Assembly: GCA_934102215.1 (NCBI GenBank)
Contig: CAKOSH010000006.1
Coordinates: 1-64,000, forward strand
DNA: 64,000 bases
Origin: an uncultured Bacilli bacterium
GTDB lineage: Bacteria; Bacillota_I; Bacilli_A; RF39; UBA660
Direction: 5' to 3'
The notes under the pieces are model-generated. The model was given only the letters and a program-made list of their open reading frames with translations. It was not told the origin of the DNA and did no database searches. Each line of letters starts with the position of its first letter. The first letter of the stretch is position 1. The position numbers were made by a program, and so were the translations under genes. Of this stretch, positions 49,948 to 59,272 are shown piece by piece.

Positions 49948-51189
49948 ATGAAAGAGAGAAATATTATAAGTATTGATTTAAAGAGTTTTTTTGCATCTTG
50001 TGAATGTGTTGAAAGAGGACTTGATCCTTATAAAACTCCTTTAGTTGTTGCTGATACTGATAGAGGTGATAAAGCTATGTCACTTGCGGTATCCCCTTAC
50101 CTTAGAAATCGTGGAGTTAAATCAAGATGTAGAGTTTTTGAAATACCTAAAAATCTAAATATAATATTTGTTAAACCTAGAATTAAACTATATCAAGAAT
50201 ATAGTAAGAAAGTGTTTGATATATATAAGAGTTTCATTAGTGAAGAAGATATACATTTCTATTCTATTGATGAAGTGTTTATGGATGTTACTGATTATTT
50301 AAAATATTATAATAAAACTGACACAGAACTTGCTTTATTAATTATGAAAACTGTTCTTGAGAAAACTGGACTTACCACTACTGCTGGTATTGGACCTAAT
50401 GTTTTACTTGCAAAAGTTGCGATGGATATTGAAGCAAAGCATAATAAAAATTGTTTATCTAAATGGACTTATAAAGATATTGAAACTAAATTATGGAATA
50501 TAACTCCTCTTACTAAAATCTGGGGCATAGGTAAAAATACAGAACGTAAACTTAATAATCTAGGAATATATAAAGTTGGTGATATAAATAATTATCCAAG
50601 AAGTTTCTATATCAAAAGATTTGGTAATGTGATGGGAAATGATATATTTGATAAGGCTAATGGAATATACTTTCCAACTATAAAAGAACTTAATTCAAGA
50701 GTACATGAGAAATCTATAAGTATGAGTCAAATATTATATAGAGATTATAGTATAGATGAAGCAATACTTATTATTAAAGAAATGAATGATATGTTAAATG
50801 TTCAACTTAAAGAAAAGAAACTTACGACTAGACTTGTTCATCTAAGTATTTCATATTCAAGAGATTTATATAAAGGATTTAATGATACTACTTTACTTAA
50901 TACTGAAGAAGATAATGGTGAAAAGATATTTGAAACATTAAAATATATGTATTATAAAAATATAGAAGATTTACCTATTAGAAAAGTTGGTATAGCATAC
51001 TCTAAACTTGCTGATAAAGGTGCTACTCAACTATCATTATTTGATAAAAGTGAAGTTCCAACTGATGAATATAACAAAATAATAGACAAAATCACTTCTA
51101 AATATGGTAATACATCTATACTTAGAGCATCTTCCTTACTAAAATCATCTACAATTAAAAATAGAGAAAGATATAAAAATACTATTTAA
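49948..51189 (+). CDS. Y-family DNA polymerase (UmuC/UvrX-like)
   Basis: The ~413-residue translesion polymerase has IISIDLKSFFASCECVERG at the N-terminus (metal-binding Asp), YSIDEVFMDVT (catalytic Asp-Glu, about residue 107), an HhH thumb (IWGIGKNTERKLNNLGI) and a C-terminal little-finger domain with a LSLF beta-clamp motif (QLSLFDKS). It is of the Gram-positive UvrX/YqjW branch. Two in-frame ATGs (49942, 49948) lie just downstream of the -10 box and neither has a ribosome site. It is convergent with the gene at 51182. Confidence 0.93.
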   Translation: MKERNIISIDLKSFFASCECVERGLDPYKTPLVVADTDRGDKAMSLAVSPYLRNRGVKSRCRVFEIPKNLNIIFVKPRIKLYQEYSKKVFDIYKSFISEEDIHFYSIDEVFMDVTDYLKYYNKTDTELALLIMKTVLEKTGLTTTAGIGPNVLLAKVAMDIEAKHNKNCLSKWTYKDIETKLWNITPLTKIWGIGKNTERKLNNLGIYKVGDINNYPRSFYIKRFGNVMGNDIFDKANGIYFPTIKELNSRVHEKSISMSQILYRDYSIDEAILIIKEMNDMLNVQLKEKKLTTRLVHLSISYSRDLYKGFNDTTLLNTEEDNGEKIFETLKYMYYKNIEDLPIRKVGIAYSKLADKGATQLSLFDKSEVPTDEYNKIIDKITSKYGNTSILRASSLLKSSTIKNRERYKNTI

Positions 51190-52177
51190 TCTTTCTCTTT
51201 TCGTTTATAACTTTTCTATAATAAGGCATAAAACTTATACTATCTTTTAAATAATTAGGTATTTGTGCTTCTATATAATCATTCCATAATGAAGCACTTA
51301 CTAAATATGCTTTTGTATTTGATAATGTGAAATTCCATTTTATTTCTTTTATTTCATCTATTGCTAAAGCACATGTCTTTGAAATATTTATCATTTCATC
51401 TATAAGTGGAAGTTCTATATCATTTAGTTTTTCATTTGTTTCAGGATGTATTTTATAAACATTATATTTTTCATCTATAAAGTCATATATAGTTTTTTTA
51501 CTTTTTAAATCTATCTTACTACTTAATGTTTTATCTTTTAAATACATATTTATTTCAGCATATAATATATCAATTGTATTCTTTCTATGTACTGTTACTA
51601 TGCTTATAGTTGTTAAATTATTTTTATTTAGTTTTTCAAGTAATTTATTAGGTTTATGTGTTGCTTCCATATAATATAATTTATTCTTATTTAGTTTTTC
51701 TAATATGAAAGCAGGACTTCTATAGTCTTTTAAATTAAATTTAATAGTTCTTTTTTCATCAGGTAATTCACATCTACATGTTATTTCTTTTTTATTTGTT
51801 ACGAAGTCTTCATATTCTTTATAACTTATATCTTTTATATTTATTATTTCTCTATTTAAATATTTATCAAATTTGATATTAAATTTAGTTTTATTATTAA
51901 GTAGATTTAATGCATGTTTATCTGTTAGGTGTTTATTTATATATTCTTTTCTAATTTTACCTACATATGTATCTCTTTTATCTTTAGAAACATTTTCAAA
52001 TCCAAATATTTTATATTCTTCATATGTAATACTATATTTTAAATAACAAATATATATATCAAGTAATATTTTTATATATGATTTATTACTTCTTTTTGTT
52101 ATTTCTTTTATAGTTTTATTAAGACTTTTTAATTCTTTTTTTAAATTGTTATAAAACTTTTTAATCTCTTTTTTCAT
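51182..52177 (-). CDS. ATP-grasp-like protein, sugar-transfer-associated type (tentative)
   Basis: The 331-residue protein has a Lys-rich N-terminal helix, then a region (FGFENVSKDKRDTYVG, NKTKFNIKFDKYLNREIINI, about 80-125) and a C-terminal part with IHPETNEKL and ELPLIDEMI near 255, WNFTLSNTKAYLV near 290. This order resembles ATPgrasp_ST proteins linked to capsule and teichoic-acid loci. The usual final EgN metal motif is not visible, so it may be degenerate. It starts a block of three unusual genes that run with serS on the minus strand. Confidence 0.5.
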   Translation of the reverse strand: MKKEIKKFYNNLKKELKSLNKTIKEITKRSNKSYIKILLDIYICYLKYSITYEEYKIFGFENVSKDKRDTYVGKIRKEYINKHLTDKHALNLLNNKTKFNIKFDKYLNREIINIKDISYKEYEDFVTNKKEITCRCELPDEKRTIKFNLKDYRSPAFILEKLNKNKLYYMEATHKPNKLLEKLNKNNLTTISIVTVHRKNTIDILYAEINMYLKDKTLSSKIDLKSKKTIYDFIDEKYNVYKIHPETNEKLNDIELPLIDEMINISKTCALAIDEIKEIKWNFTLSNTKAYLVSASLWNDYIEAQIPNYLKDSISFMPYYRKVINEKRKIK

Positions 52178-52233
52178 ACTACTTCGTCCTTTATTAGCAT
52201 TATTATATAGTTTTTTATATTAAATATCAATAA

Positions 52234-53031
52234 TTACTTTAATAGTTCATTTATTGTTACTATTTTATAACCTTTACTTTGTATATAGTTTATTGTAGTA
52301 CTTAGTTCTTTTAAGTTCTTATTATTCTCACTTATAAAGAATATTGTTCCATTTTTGATATTATTTTTTACATTATTAAGTAAATTATCTTGTATTTCAA
52401 ATACTTTATTAATACTGTTAAGTTTCTTTTTAGAACATATTTTCTTTATGTCAAAATTATCTATCTTAACGCAATATATTTCATTATGTAATATTTTTAT
52501 AAAGTTATTTAACTCTTCATTACTTTTACCTTTAAATAGAATATTACTATGATTAGTTATGTTATCTATTTCATTTGATAAGTCATTATAATTAAATAAT
52601 AGATTTAATTCTACATCTTTATTATTCGAAATATTTATCATATTTTTATAATATTTTGTATTTGTGATATTGATTACAAGTGATATATTTTTACTATAAT
52701 CATTACCTTTTATGATGTATTTATCAATATTATCTTCTTTATTTAATATACATTTATTTTCTTTATATTCTATTAATTCTTCTTTAAATCCTATACCTTT
52801 CATATTAGAATAACTTTTATTTTTATCTACGCTTAATCCAGAAAGTCCTAAAACAATACCATATTCATTTATACTTCCTTCCCTGCATTCATAATCTTTA
52901 GAAGAAGCATATTCATTTATAGATACTAAAATCGTATCATTATACTTAGATATTTCTATTACTTTATCTGTATAATAAAAACTAAATAATACGAAAAAAA
53001 TAACTATTATATTTTTTAAATATTGTTTCAT
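52234..53031 (-). CDS. Signal-anchored, degenerate polysaccharide-deacetylase-like protein
   Basis: The 265-residue protein has an N-terminal membrane segment (about 7-22). Its C-terminal part (IFFISENNKNLKEL, YIQSKGYKIVTINELLK) matches the last strands and helix of NodB-type deacetylases, and the ILVSINEYA and LVINITNTKYY stretches suggest the rest of the barrel. The catalytic TFDD and HxxxH motifs are missing, so enzyme activity is unlikely. A related, intact enzyme lies at 56983-58428. Confidence 0.5.
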   Translation of the reverse strand: MKQYLKNIIVIFFVLFSFYYTDKVIEISKYNDTILVSINEYASSKDYECREGSINEYGIVLGLSGLSVDKNKSYSNMKGIGFKEELIEYKENKCILNKEDNIDKYIIKGNDYSKNISLVINITNTKYYKNMINISNNKDVELNLLFNYNDLSNEIDNITNHSNILFKGKSNEELNNFIKILHNEIYCVKIDNFDIKKICSKKKLNSINKVFEIQDNLLNNVKNNIKNGTIFFISENNKNLKELSTTINYIQSKGYKIVTINELLK

Positions 53032-53059
53032 ATTAAAATATATAATGGTTATTAATTAT

Positions 53060-54181
53060 TTATTCATGATTTTGAAATCTTCTTTTAAGTTTTAGAGATG
53101 ATTCCTCTACTTCAGGATATACAAATGTACCTGTTATGAAGTCATCATAGTCTATACCTAGTCCTTCAACTGACTCTTTTAATGTTCTTTCTTTTCTTAA
53201 CGATATAAAGTTATAAAGTTCTTTCATAAATTCTTCATTACTCATATTTCTTCTTAAATGCATTAAATGTATTGTTATATATATACCTAGTCCATATATT
53301 AAATCATTTCTAAATGCACTTCTTTTATTATAATCACTATCACTCTGTAATATAATTGGATCTACTATTTCAAAATATTCTTTAGGTGTTCTATAGAGTG
53401 TTGCAAATGTATCAGACATCCTTGTTAATTTCTCATTTTTAAGTATCATTGAACCATCTTTATTTATTTTATTTCTTATTAAGTAATCATAGAATTCCAT
53501 TTCAAAGAATATTGATGGTACTTCTATTAATAAGTCTTCAAAGTTTCTTATTCTTTTTTGTTGTGAATATATAAATTTCTCTCTATCATAAGCATGACCT
53601 AATTCATGAATAAGTGAACTTAAGAAATACGTTGAATATTCATTATGTCTTAATATGATATATCCACTTTTGAGTAGTTTACTTCCTACATGCATAGCTT
53701 TAAATTGTTCATGTGGGTTTGCTCTATAATTTATTATTATTCTGTCTTCTTCCATATATTTTTTAGCTATATTTACTATATCATTACCATATTCGCTCAA
53801 GAAAGATAAAAGTATATCAGTAAAATCTTTTTCACTGAATTTACGTATTAAATTATAATAAGGAAGTGTAGGATAATCTATTTCATACATAAAATTATCT
53901 AAATTATCAAACATAGTATATAATTCTTCATAATTATCACATATTTCTTTATTAAATCCAAGCATTTCTTTATATGAATCTTGTGCAATTACTATAGCTG
54001 ACTCTTCATCTATTATTGTAGATGTTGGTTCAAAAGAAAAACCAAGAAGTGGAGTTGCAATAGAATCTAAACTATAAAAGCTAGAAAAATCAAAAGTTAA
54101 ATTAGATTTCTTTTGATGAGTTTTATAATAATCTCTTAATCTTTTTAGATCGCTTATTAACCTTTCTTGGTATGTTTTCAT
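53060..54181 (-). CDS. M3-like zinc metallopeptidase
   Basis: The 373-residue soluble protein has the zinc motif HELGHAYD (about residue 190-197), followed about 25 residues later by LIEVPSIFFEMEF whose Glu would be the third ligand, as in the M3 oligopeptidase family. The length is shorter than PepF (about 600), so it is a compact relative. No signal peptide is seen. It is located between serS and the deacetylase-like gene on one strand, with a gap of 27 bp to serS. Confidence 0.75.
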   Translation of the reverse strand: MKTYQERLISDLKRLRDYYKTHQKKSNLTFDFSSFYSLDSIATPLLGFSFEPTSTIIDEESAIVIAQDSYKEMLGFNKEICDNYEELYTMFDNLDNFMYEIDYPTLPYYNLIRKFSEKDFTDILLSFLSEYGNDIVNIAKKYMEEDRIIINYRANPHEQFKAMHVGSKLLKSGYIILRHNEYSTYFLSSLIHELGHAYDREKFIYSQQKRIRNFEDLLIEVPSIFFEMEFYDYLIRNKINKDGSMILKNEKLTRMSDTFATLYRTPKEYFEIVDPIILQSDSDYNKRSAFRNDLIYGLGIYITIHLMHLRRNMSNEEFMKELYNFISLRKERTLKESVEGLGIDYDDFITGTFVYPEVEESSLKLKRRFQNHE

Positions 54182-54208
54182 TTTTTACTCCCCTGAATTG
54201 TTTTTTAT

Positions 54209-55483
54209 TTATATTCTTTCTTTATTTCCCATATATGGTCTTAAAACTTTTGGTATTGTAACAGTTCCATCTTCATTATAATTATTTTCAAGTAATGCGA
54301 TTAATGCTCTTGTTGAAGCAAGTACTGTGTTATTAAGTGTATGTGGATAATAGTTTCCATTTTCACCTTTTACTCTTATTCCAAGTCTTCTTGCTTGAGC
54401 ATCACCTAGTGTTGAACAACTACCTACTTCAAAATATTTTTGTTGTCTTGGACTCCATGCTTCTATATCACATGATTTAACTTTTAAATCGGCAAGATCT
54501 CCACTACAACATTCAAGTGTTCTAACAGGTATATCTAAACTTCTAAATAATTCAACTGTAAACTTCCACATTTTATTATACCAATCCATTGAATCTTCTG
54601 GACGACATAGAACTATCATTTCTTGTTTTTCAAATTGATGAACTCTATAAATACCTCTTTCTTCTATACCATGAGCACCTACTTCTTTTCTAAAACATGG
54701 ACTATAAGATGTCATTGTTATTGGTAAAGTATTTTCTTTAATTAATTCACCTTTAAATTTACCTATCATTGAGTGTTCACTTGTACCTATTAGATATAAA
54801 TCTTCTCCTTCAATTTTATACATCATAGCGTCCATTTCTGCAAAAGACATAACTCCATTTACTACACTACTTCTAATCATGAATGGTGGTATACAATAAG
54901 TAAATCCTTTATCAATCATGAAATCTCTAGCATAAGATAGCATTGCTGAACTAAGTCTAGCAGCATCTCCCATCAAATAATAGAATCCATTACCACTTGT
55001 TCTACCTGATGCTTCTTTATCAAGTCCATTTTTAGATTCTAATATATCAGCATGATATGGTATTTCATATTCCGGTACTACTGGTTCACCAAACTTTTCT
55101 ATTTCAACATTCTCTTTATCATCTTTGCCTATTGGAACAGACTCATCAATAATATTTGGAATAACCATCATTATTTTATTAATCTTTTCTTCAAGTTCTA
55201 CTTCTTTTGCTTCAAGACTTTCTATTTCACTTTGCATAGATGATACTTCACTCTTTATTTTATTTGCTTCATCTATTTTCTTATCTCTCATAAGTTCTCC
55301 AATTTTAGAACTCATTTTATTTTTATTACCTCTTAGTGTATCTGCTTTAACTCTAGCATTTCTATATTCAGTATCTAAATTATATACTTCATCTACTAAA
55401 GGTAACTTTTCATCTTGAAATTTCTTTTTAATATTTTCTTTTACTAAATCTTTATTTTCTCTTATAAGTTTAATATCTATCAT
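54209..55483 (-). CDS. serS: Seryl-tRNA synthetase
   Basis: The 424-residue class II synthetase has the N-terminal coiled-coil arm (about 25-105, binding tRNA-Ser variable arm) and a catalytic domain: LIGTSEHSMIG, SPCFRKEVGAHG (motif 2) and NNTVLASTRALIALLEN (motif 3). Length is normal. No T-box is seen upstream, in contrast to proS and valS. Confidence 0.96.
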   Translation of the reverse strand: MIDIKLIRENKDLVKENIKKKFQDEKLPLVDEVYNLDTEYRNARVKADTLRGNKNKMSSKIGELMRDKKIDEANKIKSEVSSMQSEIESLEAKEVELEEKINKIMMVIPNIIDESVPIGKDDKENVEIEKFGEPVVPEYEIPYHADILESKNGLDKEASGRTSGNGFYYLMGDAARLSSAMLSYARDFMIDKGFTYCIPPFMIRSSVVNGVMSFAEMDAMMYKIEGEDLYLIGTSEHSMIGKFKGELIKENTLPITMTSYSPCFRKEVGAHGIEERGIYRVHQFEKQEMIVLCRPEDSMDWYNKMWKFTVELFRSLDIPVRTLECCSGDLADLKVKSCDIEAWSPRQQKYFEVGSCSTLGDAQARRLGIRVKGENGNYYPHTLNNTVLASTRALIALLENNYNEDGTVTIPKVLRPYMGNKERI

Positions 55484-55561
55484 ATAAATCCCTTCTTCTT
55501 AAATAATATAATATCATTTTTATATAGAAAAAAAAAGAGAAAATTTAATTTCTCTTAAATC

Positions 55562-55666
55562 TTACCAACTTCCGCAAGTACCGAAGATTATTGCTAGAAG
55601 TATGAATAAAATTAATATTATGAAGAATATATTACATCCATTATTACAAGGATTTCCGCAAAACAT
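55562..55666 (-). CDS. YjcZ-like tiny membrane protein 1
   Basis: A 34-codon gene begins at an ATG with AGGAGGTG eight bases upstream. It encodes a Cys/Asn-rich N-terminus (MFCGNPCNNGCN) and a hydrophobic helix (about residues 13-29) ending in GTCGSW. Size and layout match the tiny YjcZ-type membrane proteins of Bacillus, some made during sporulation. It sits 18 bp after a similar gene, in the gap upstream of serS. Confidence 0.7.
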   Translation of the reverse strand: MFCGNPCNNGCNIFFIILILFILLAIIFGTCGSW

Positions 55667-55684
55667 ACGATTCACCTCCTTATA

Positions 55685-55795
55685 CTAGATAAAAGCACCT
55701 AGTATGATTACTAATAATATAAATAGAACTAAGGCAAATGCTGCTCCTGAAATACCGTTACCTTTACCGCATCCACATCCACATCCTGTATTCAT
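55685..55795 (-). CDS. YjcZ-like tiny membrane protein 2
   Basis: A 36-codon gene follows AAAGGAGG with an ATG at 55795. It encodes MNTGCGCGCGKGNG and a helix FALVLFILLVIILGAF that matches the YjcZ/YjcZ-like consensus well. The CGCGCG start could bind metal or lipids. It is the first of two tiny genes in tandem. Only short AT-rich DNA lies between it and prsA. Confidence 0.75.
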   Translation of the reverse strand: MNTGCGCGCGKGNGISGAAFALVLFILLVIILGAFI

Positions 55796-55919
55796 AAAAC
55801 ATTCCTCCTTTTTATCTTTACACTCTTATAGTATGTTATTCTCTATTTTTTGTGTATGATAATTACTTGTATTTTACTTGTAATTTTGCTATTATATTAA
55901 GAGTTAGGAGGTTAAGTAA

Positions 55920-56906
55920 ATGAAAAAAATATTTTTATTACTTTTAAGTTTATTCTTACTTGCTGGATGTAAAGATGTAAAACTTACAAATGGAGAAAAT
56001 GCTTTAGTAACTTTTAAGGAAGGTGGAATCAGTAGTGATGAATTATATCAAGAACTAAAAGAAACATATGGTGCTGAAAAATTAATGAATCTTATTGATA
56101 TGCATTTACTTGAAAAACTATATGAAACTGATAATGATGAAAAGGCTTATATTAATCAAACAGTTAAAACTACAAAGAAAACTGCTGAAAATATGAATGC
56201 TAATTTTGATTTATATTTAAGTTATTATTATGGTATAGCTAATGAAAGTGCATTTAGAGATTATCTTTCTCTTACTTATAAAAGAAATTTATGGGTAGAA
56301 GATTATGCTAAAGAAACTGTAAGTAAAAAACAAATAAATGAATATTATGAAAATGAAACTTATGGTGATATTGAAGCAAGTCAAATATTAATAACAGTTG
56401 ATACTAAGAAAGATGCAACTGATGATGAAAAGAAAGAAGCAGAACAAAAAGCATATGATAAAGCAAAAGATATTATTTCTAAATTAAAAGATGGAGAAGA
56501 TTTCGCTAAACTTGCTAAAGAATATTCTAAAGATGAAAATTCTAGTTCTAATGGTGGAAGCTTAGGAAAAGTAAATACTGATAGTGTTCCAAGTGAAGTA
56601 TTTAGTGCTCTTTTAAATCTAAAAGATGGTAGTTACTCTACTTCACCAGTTAAATCAAGTAATGGATATCATATTTTATATAGAAAATCTCAAGATAAAA
56701 AACCAGAATTAAATGATGAACTTACTGAAAAGATTAAAACTACTATTGGTAGTGAAATTGCTAAAGAATCAGGATTCTCTGTTAAAGCACTTAAAGCATT
56801 AAGAGAAAAAAATGAAATGAAAATATTAGATACTGACTTAAATAAAGATTTTGAAACACTAGTAAATAGACAAACACAAAGTGCTTCAAATTCTAGTAGT
56901 AATTAG
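55920..56906 (+). CDS. prsA: PrsA-like foldase lipoprotein (parvulin peptidyl-prolyl isomerase)
   Basis: The 328-residue lipoprotein has a type II signal (lipobox LAGC, Cys17), a SurA-like N-terminal region, a parvulin domain (ASQILITVD, about 150; DFAKLAKEYSKD, GGSLGKVNTDSVPSEVFSALL, GYHILYR, to about 255) and a C-terminal arm ending in a Ser/Asn-rich tail. It would help fold secreted proteins at the membrane. An AGGAGG precedes the ATG and a terminator follows. Confidence 0.92.
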   Translation: MKKIFLLLLSLFLLAGCKDVKLTNGENALVTFKEGGISSDELYQELKETYGAEKLMNLIDMHLLEKLYETDNDEKAYINQTVKTTKKTAENMNANFDLYLSYYYGIANESAFRDYLSLTYKRNLWVEDYAKETVSKKQINEYYENETYGDIEASQILITVDTKKDATDDEKKEAEQKAYDKAKDIISKLKDGEDFAKLAKEYSKDENSSSNGGSLGKVNTDSVPSEVFSALLNLKDGSYSTSPVKSSNGYHILYRKSQDKKPELNDELTEKIKTTIGSEIAKESGFSVKALKALREKNEMKILDTDLNKDFETLVNRQTQSASNSSSN

Positions 56907-56912
56907 TAAAGT

Positions 56913-56945
56913 AAACATTGAATTTTAAAGTTCAATGTTTTTTTA
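56913..56945 (+). terminator. Terminator of prsA
   Basis: AAACATTGAA and TTCAATGTTT (56913-56922, 56931-56940) form a 10-bp stem followed by a T run. Confidence 0.85.
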
Positions 56946-56982
56946 TATACATTTTGTGATAAAATTATTAAGGTGAAGATAT

Positions 56983-58428
56983 ATGAAAAAGAAAATCATT
57001 TATATAATTATATCTATTGTTACGATTATTATATTATTTTTTGGAGTTAGATATTTATTTATAACTAGGATTGATATTGATGATATTAAAATAGAAATCA
57101 ATAGTAAATATGACTTTAATAGTTTAAAAGGTAAAATAAGAAATAAAGATATTGATTTATCTAATGATTCTAATATTGATTATAGTAAACTTGGTGAATA
57201 TGAGGTAACACTTGAAAGTCATGAGAAGTATGCGATAAATACTAAAAAGAAGATTAAAGTATATGTTGTTGATGATGAAAAACCTGTTATAACTTTAAAA
57301 GATAATGATATGGTAATTGATTATAAAGAAAAATACATAGAGCCTGGATATACTGCAAATGATAATTATGATGGGGATATTACTGATAAAGTTATTATAG
57401 AAAACAATATTGATAATACAAAACTTGGTGATTATGAAGTAACATATAAAGTGAAAGATAGTAGTGATAATGAAACTATTATTAAAAGAAAAGTTAGTGT
57501 TAGAGATAAGACTAAACCTGTTATTAAACTTAATAGAAATGTAAATAGTTATGTAATACTTAATAAAGATATTAATTTAAAAGATTTTACTGCAAGTGAT
57601 AACTATGATGGGGATATTACTGATAAAGTTACTACTATTGGAAGTGTTAATACTAAAAAAGTTGGTCTTTATAAAGTGACATATAAAGTAAGTGATAGTA
57701 GTAATAATGAAACTGTTCTTGAAACAACTATTAATGTTCAAAAGAAAAATACTAAAGGAATACCTGTTATGATGTATCATTGGTTCTATGATGATACTAA
57801 AGGTGAAGATATAACAAAGAAACCTAATAATCATAATTATATTTCTAAAACTAATTTTGAAAAGCAAATTAAATATCTAGTTGATAATAATTACTATTTT
57901 GTAACCTGGGATGAGTTAAATGATTATATTGATAAAAAGATAGATTTACCTGAAAAAAGTATTATTCTTACTGATGATGATGGTGTTAAATCATTTTATG
58001 AAATAGCATACCCTATTACTCTTAAATATAATGTACCTATTACTTCATTTGTTATTACTAATAAAGTAGTATGGAAAGATTATTTAAATAAAGATTACTT
58101 AGATATGCAATCTCATACTGATAGTTTACATGTAAGAAGTTGTACTAAAGGTAAATGGGATGGTAAAGCTATGTGTGAATCATATAAAAATATATATAAT
58201 GATTTAATGACAACCAAAGATAAACTTAAAGATAACCCTACTATATTTGCTTATCCATTTGGTCATTATAGTGATGACTTTATAAAAGCACTTAAAGATT
58301 CAGGATTTAAAATGGCATTCACTATTAATTCAGGTAGAGTTAAGAAAGGTGCTAATAAATACAAATTACCACGTGTAAGAGTAAGCAGAGGTACAACATT
58401 AAGTCAGTTTGTGAGCAGTATAAAATAA
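56983..58428 (+). CDS. Polysaccharide deacetylase with two DUF5011-type Ig-like domains
   Basis: The 481-residue protein has an N-terminal membrane anchor (about 5-27), two or three Ig-like modules (DKPVITL-type repeats, each with NYDGDITDKV), and a NodB domain: MMYHWFYDD, LTDDDG (for the usual TFDDG), QSHTDSLH (His metal ligands) and YPFGHYSDD. It would deacetylate cell-wall or surface polysaccharides outside the membrane. The TDDDG variant keeps both acidic residues. Confidence 0.88.
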   Translation: MKKKIIYIIISIVTIIILFFGVRYLFITRIDIDDIKIEINSKYDFNSLKGKIRNKDIDLSNDSNIDYSKLGEYEVTLESHEKYAINTKKKIKVYVVDDEKPVITLKDNDMVIDYKEKYIEPGYTANDNYDGDITDKVIIENNIDNTKLGDYEVTYKVKDSSDNETIIKRKVSVRDKTKPVIKLNRNVNSYVILNKDINLKDFTASDNYDGDITDKVTTIGSVNTKKVGLYKVTYKVSDSSNNETVLETTINVQKKNTKGIPVMMYHWFYDDTKGEDITKKPNNHNYISKTNFEKQIKYLVDNNYYFVTWDELNDYIDKKIDLPEKSIILTDDDGVKSFYEIAYPITLKYNVPITSFVITNKVVWKDYLNKDYLDMQSHTDSLHVRSCTKGKWDGKAMCESYKNIYNDLMTTKDKLKDNPTIFAYPFGHYSDDFIKALKDSGFKMAFTINSGRVKKGANKYKLPRVRVSRGTTLSQFVSSIK

Positions 58429-58451
58429 GGAATTACATTATGTAGTTCCTT
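58427..58451 (+). terminator. Terminator of the deacetylase gene
   Basis: AAGGAATTACA and TGTAGTTCCTT (58427-58437, 58441-58451) form an 11-bp stem (one G-T pair) with a TTA loop, followed by a short T-rich run. Confidence 0.8.
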
Positions 58452-58465
58452 TTATATTTAATTAT

Positions 58466-59215
58466 CTAATTATCATATTCTTTTAATTTAGAATTAATTT
58501 CTTCATAACTATAACCTTTTCTCATTAATGAAGATATTATTTTATTTCTATCATTTTTAAATTTCTTTATAGTTTTTTCTATGTCTTTATAAATAGCATT
58601 AGAATTATATTCAATATTCATAAGACTATTATCTATCATATATTTATCGTATCCCATGTTATATAAATCTAATTTTAACTTATTAATAAACATTGTATAA
58701 CTCTTATTTTTCATAAGAGATTTCTTTTTATTTATAATTTTATTTAGTTTTTCTTGCCATACACTATAATCAAAAGTATTTAAATAATTATCTATATCAT
58801 TTTCATTAAGATCAAAATCTAATAATGCTTTCTTTATTTTAAATGGTCCATCTAGTGTAAGATTAACTTTATCATTAATAAATGCTTCTATATATTTTTT
58901 GTCATTAAGAAGATTCAATTTATCTAGTTTATCTAATGCATAATTGATATGTTTTTCATTAAATTCTTTCTTATGTAAGTAATCTATTATTTCTTTTCTA
59001 TTTCTCATTTTTATTTCTATATAGCTTACTGATGTTTCAAATGCATCTTCATACTTATTTTCTTCAATGATTTTATCTATTAGATCTAAATCTACTTCTT
59101 TTTTAATTAATAAATCATATTTAAGTATTACATCTTCATATAGTGTTAAATCTGTATTATCAAATATTATTTTATATTTATTCTTACCTACTTTTTTGAA
59201 TTTATTTATTTTCAT
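58466..59215 (-). CDS. recX: Regulatory protein RecX
   Basis: The ~249-residue helical protein has the three-repeat RecX pattern (YIEIKMRNRKEIIDYLHKK, LDKLNLLNDKKYIEAFI, LMRKGYSYEEI). RecX inhibits RecA filaments. GAGGGG nine bases before the ATG at 59215 supports this start over an upstream one. It is downstream of a CofE-like gene and convergent with the deacetylase gene. Confidence 0.9.
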   Translation of the reverse strand: MKINKFKKVGKNKYKIIFDNTDLTLYEDVILKYDLLIKKEVDLDLIDKIIEENKYEDAFETSVSYIEIKMRNRKEIIDYLHKKEFNEKHINYALDKLDKLNLLNDKKYIEAFINDKVNLTLDGPFKIKKALLDFDLNENDIDNYLNTFDYSVWQEKLNKIINKKKSLMKNKSYTMFINKLKLDLYNMGYDKYMIDNSLMNIEYNSNAIYKDIEKTIKKFKNDRNKIISSLMRKGYSYEEINSKLKEYDN

Positions 59216-59248
59216 GATATGTTTCCCCTCAAAAGTATTATACCAAAA

Positions 59249-59271
59249 GAAAAACACTTTTTTAAGTGTTT
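59249..59271 (-). terminator. Terminator of the CofE-like gene
   Basis: AAACACTT and AAGTGTTT (59252-59259, 59264-59271) form an 8-bp stem followed by TTTC on the minus strand, at the stop codon. Confidence 0.75.
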
Positions 59272-59272
59272 C

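Noticed and set aside
49730..49951. A protein-coding gene between the Clp-like ATPase and the Y-family polymerase
   Set aside because: The frame has no ribosome site, crosses a strong terminator, and overlaps the small RNA candidate.
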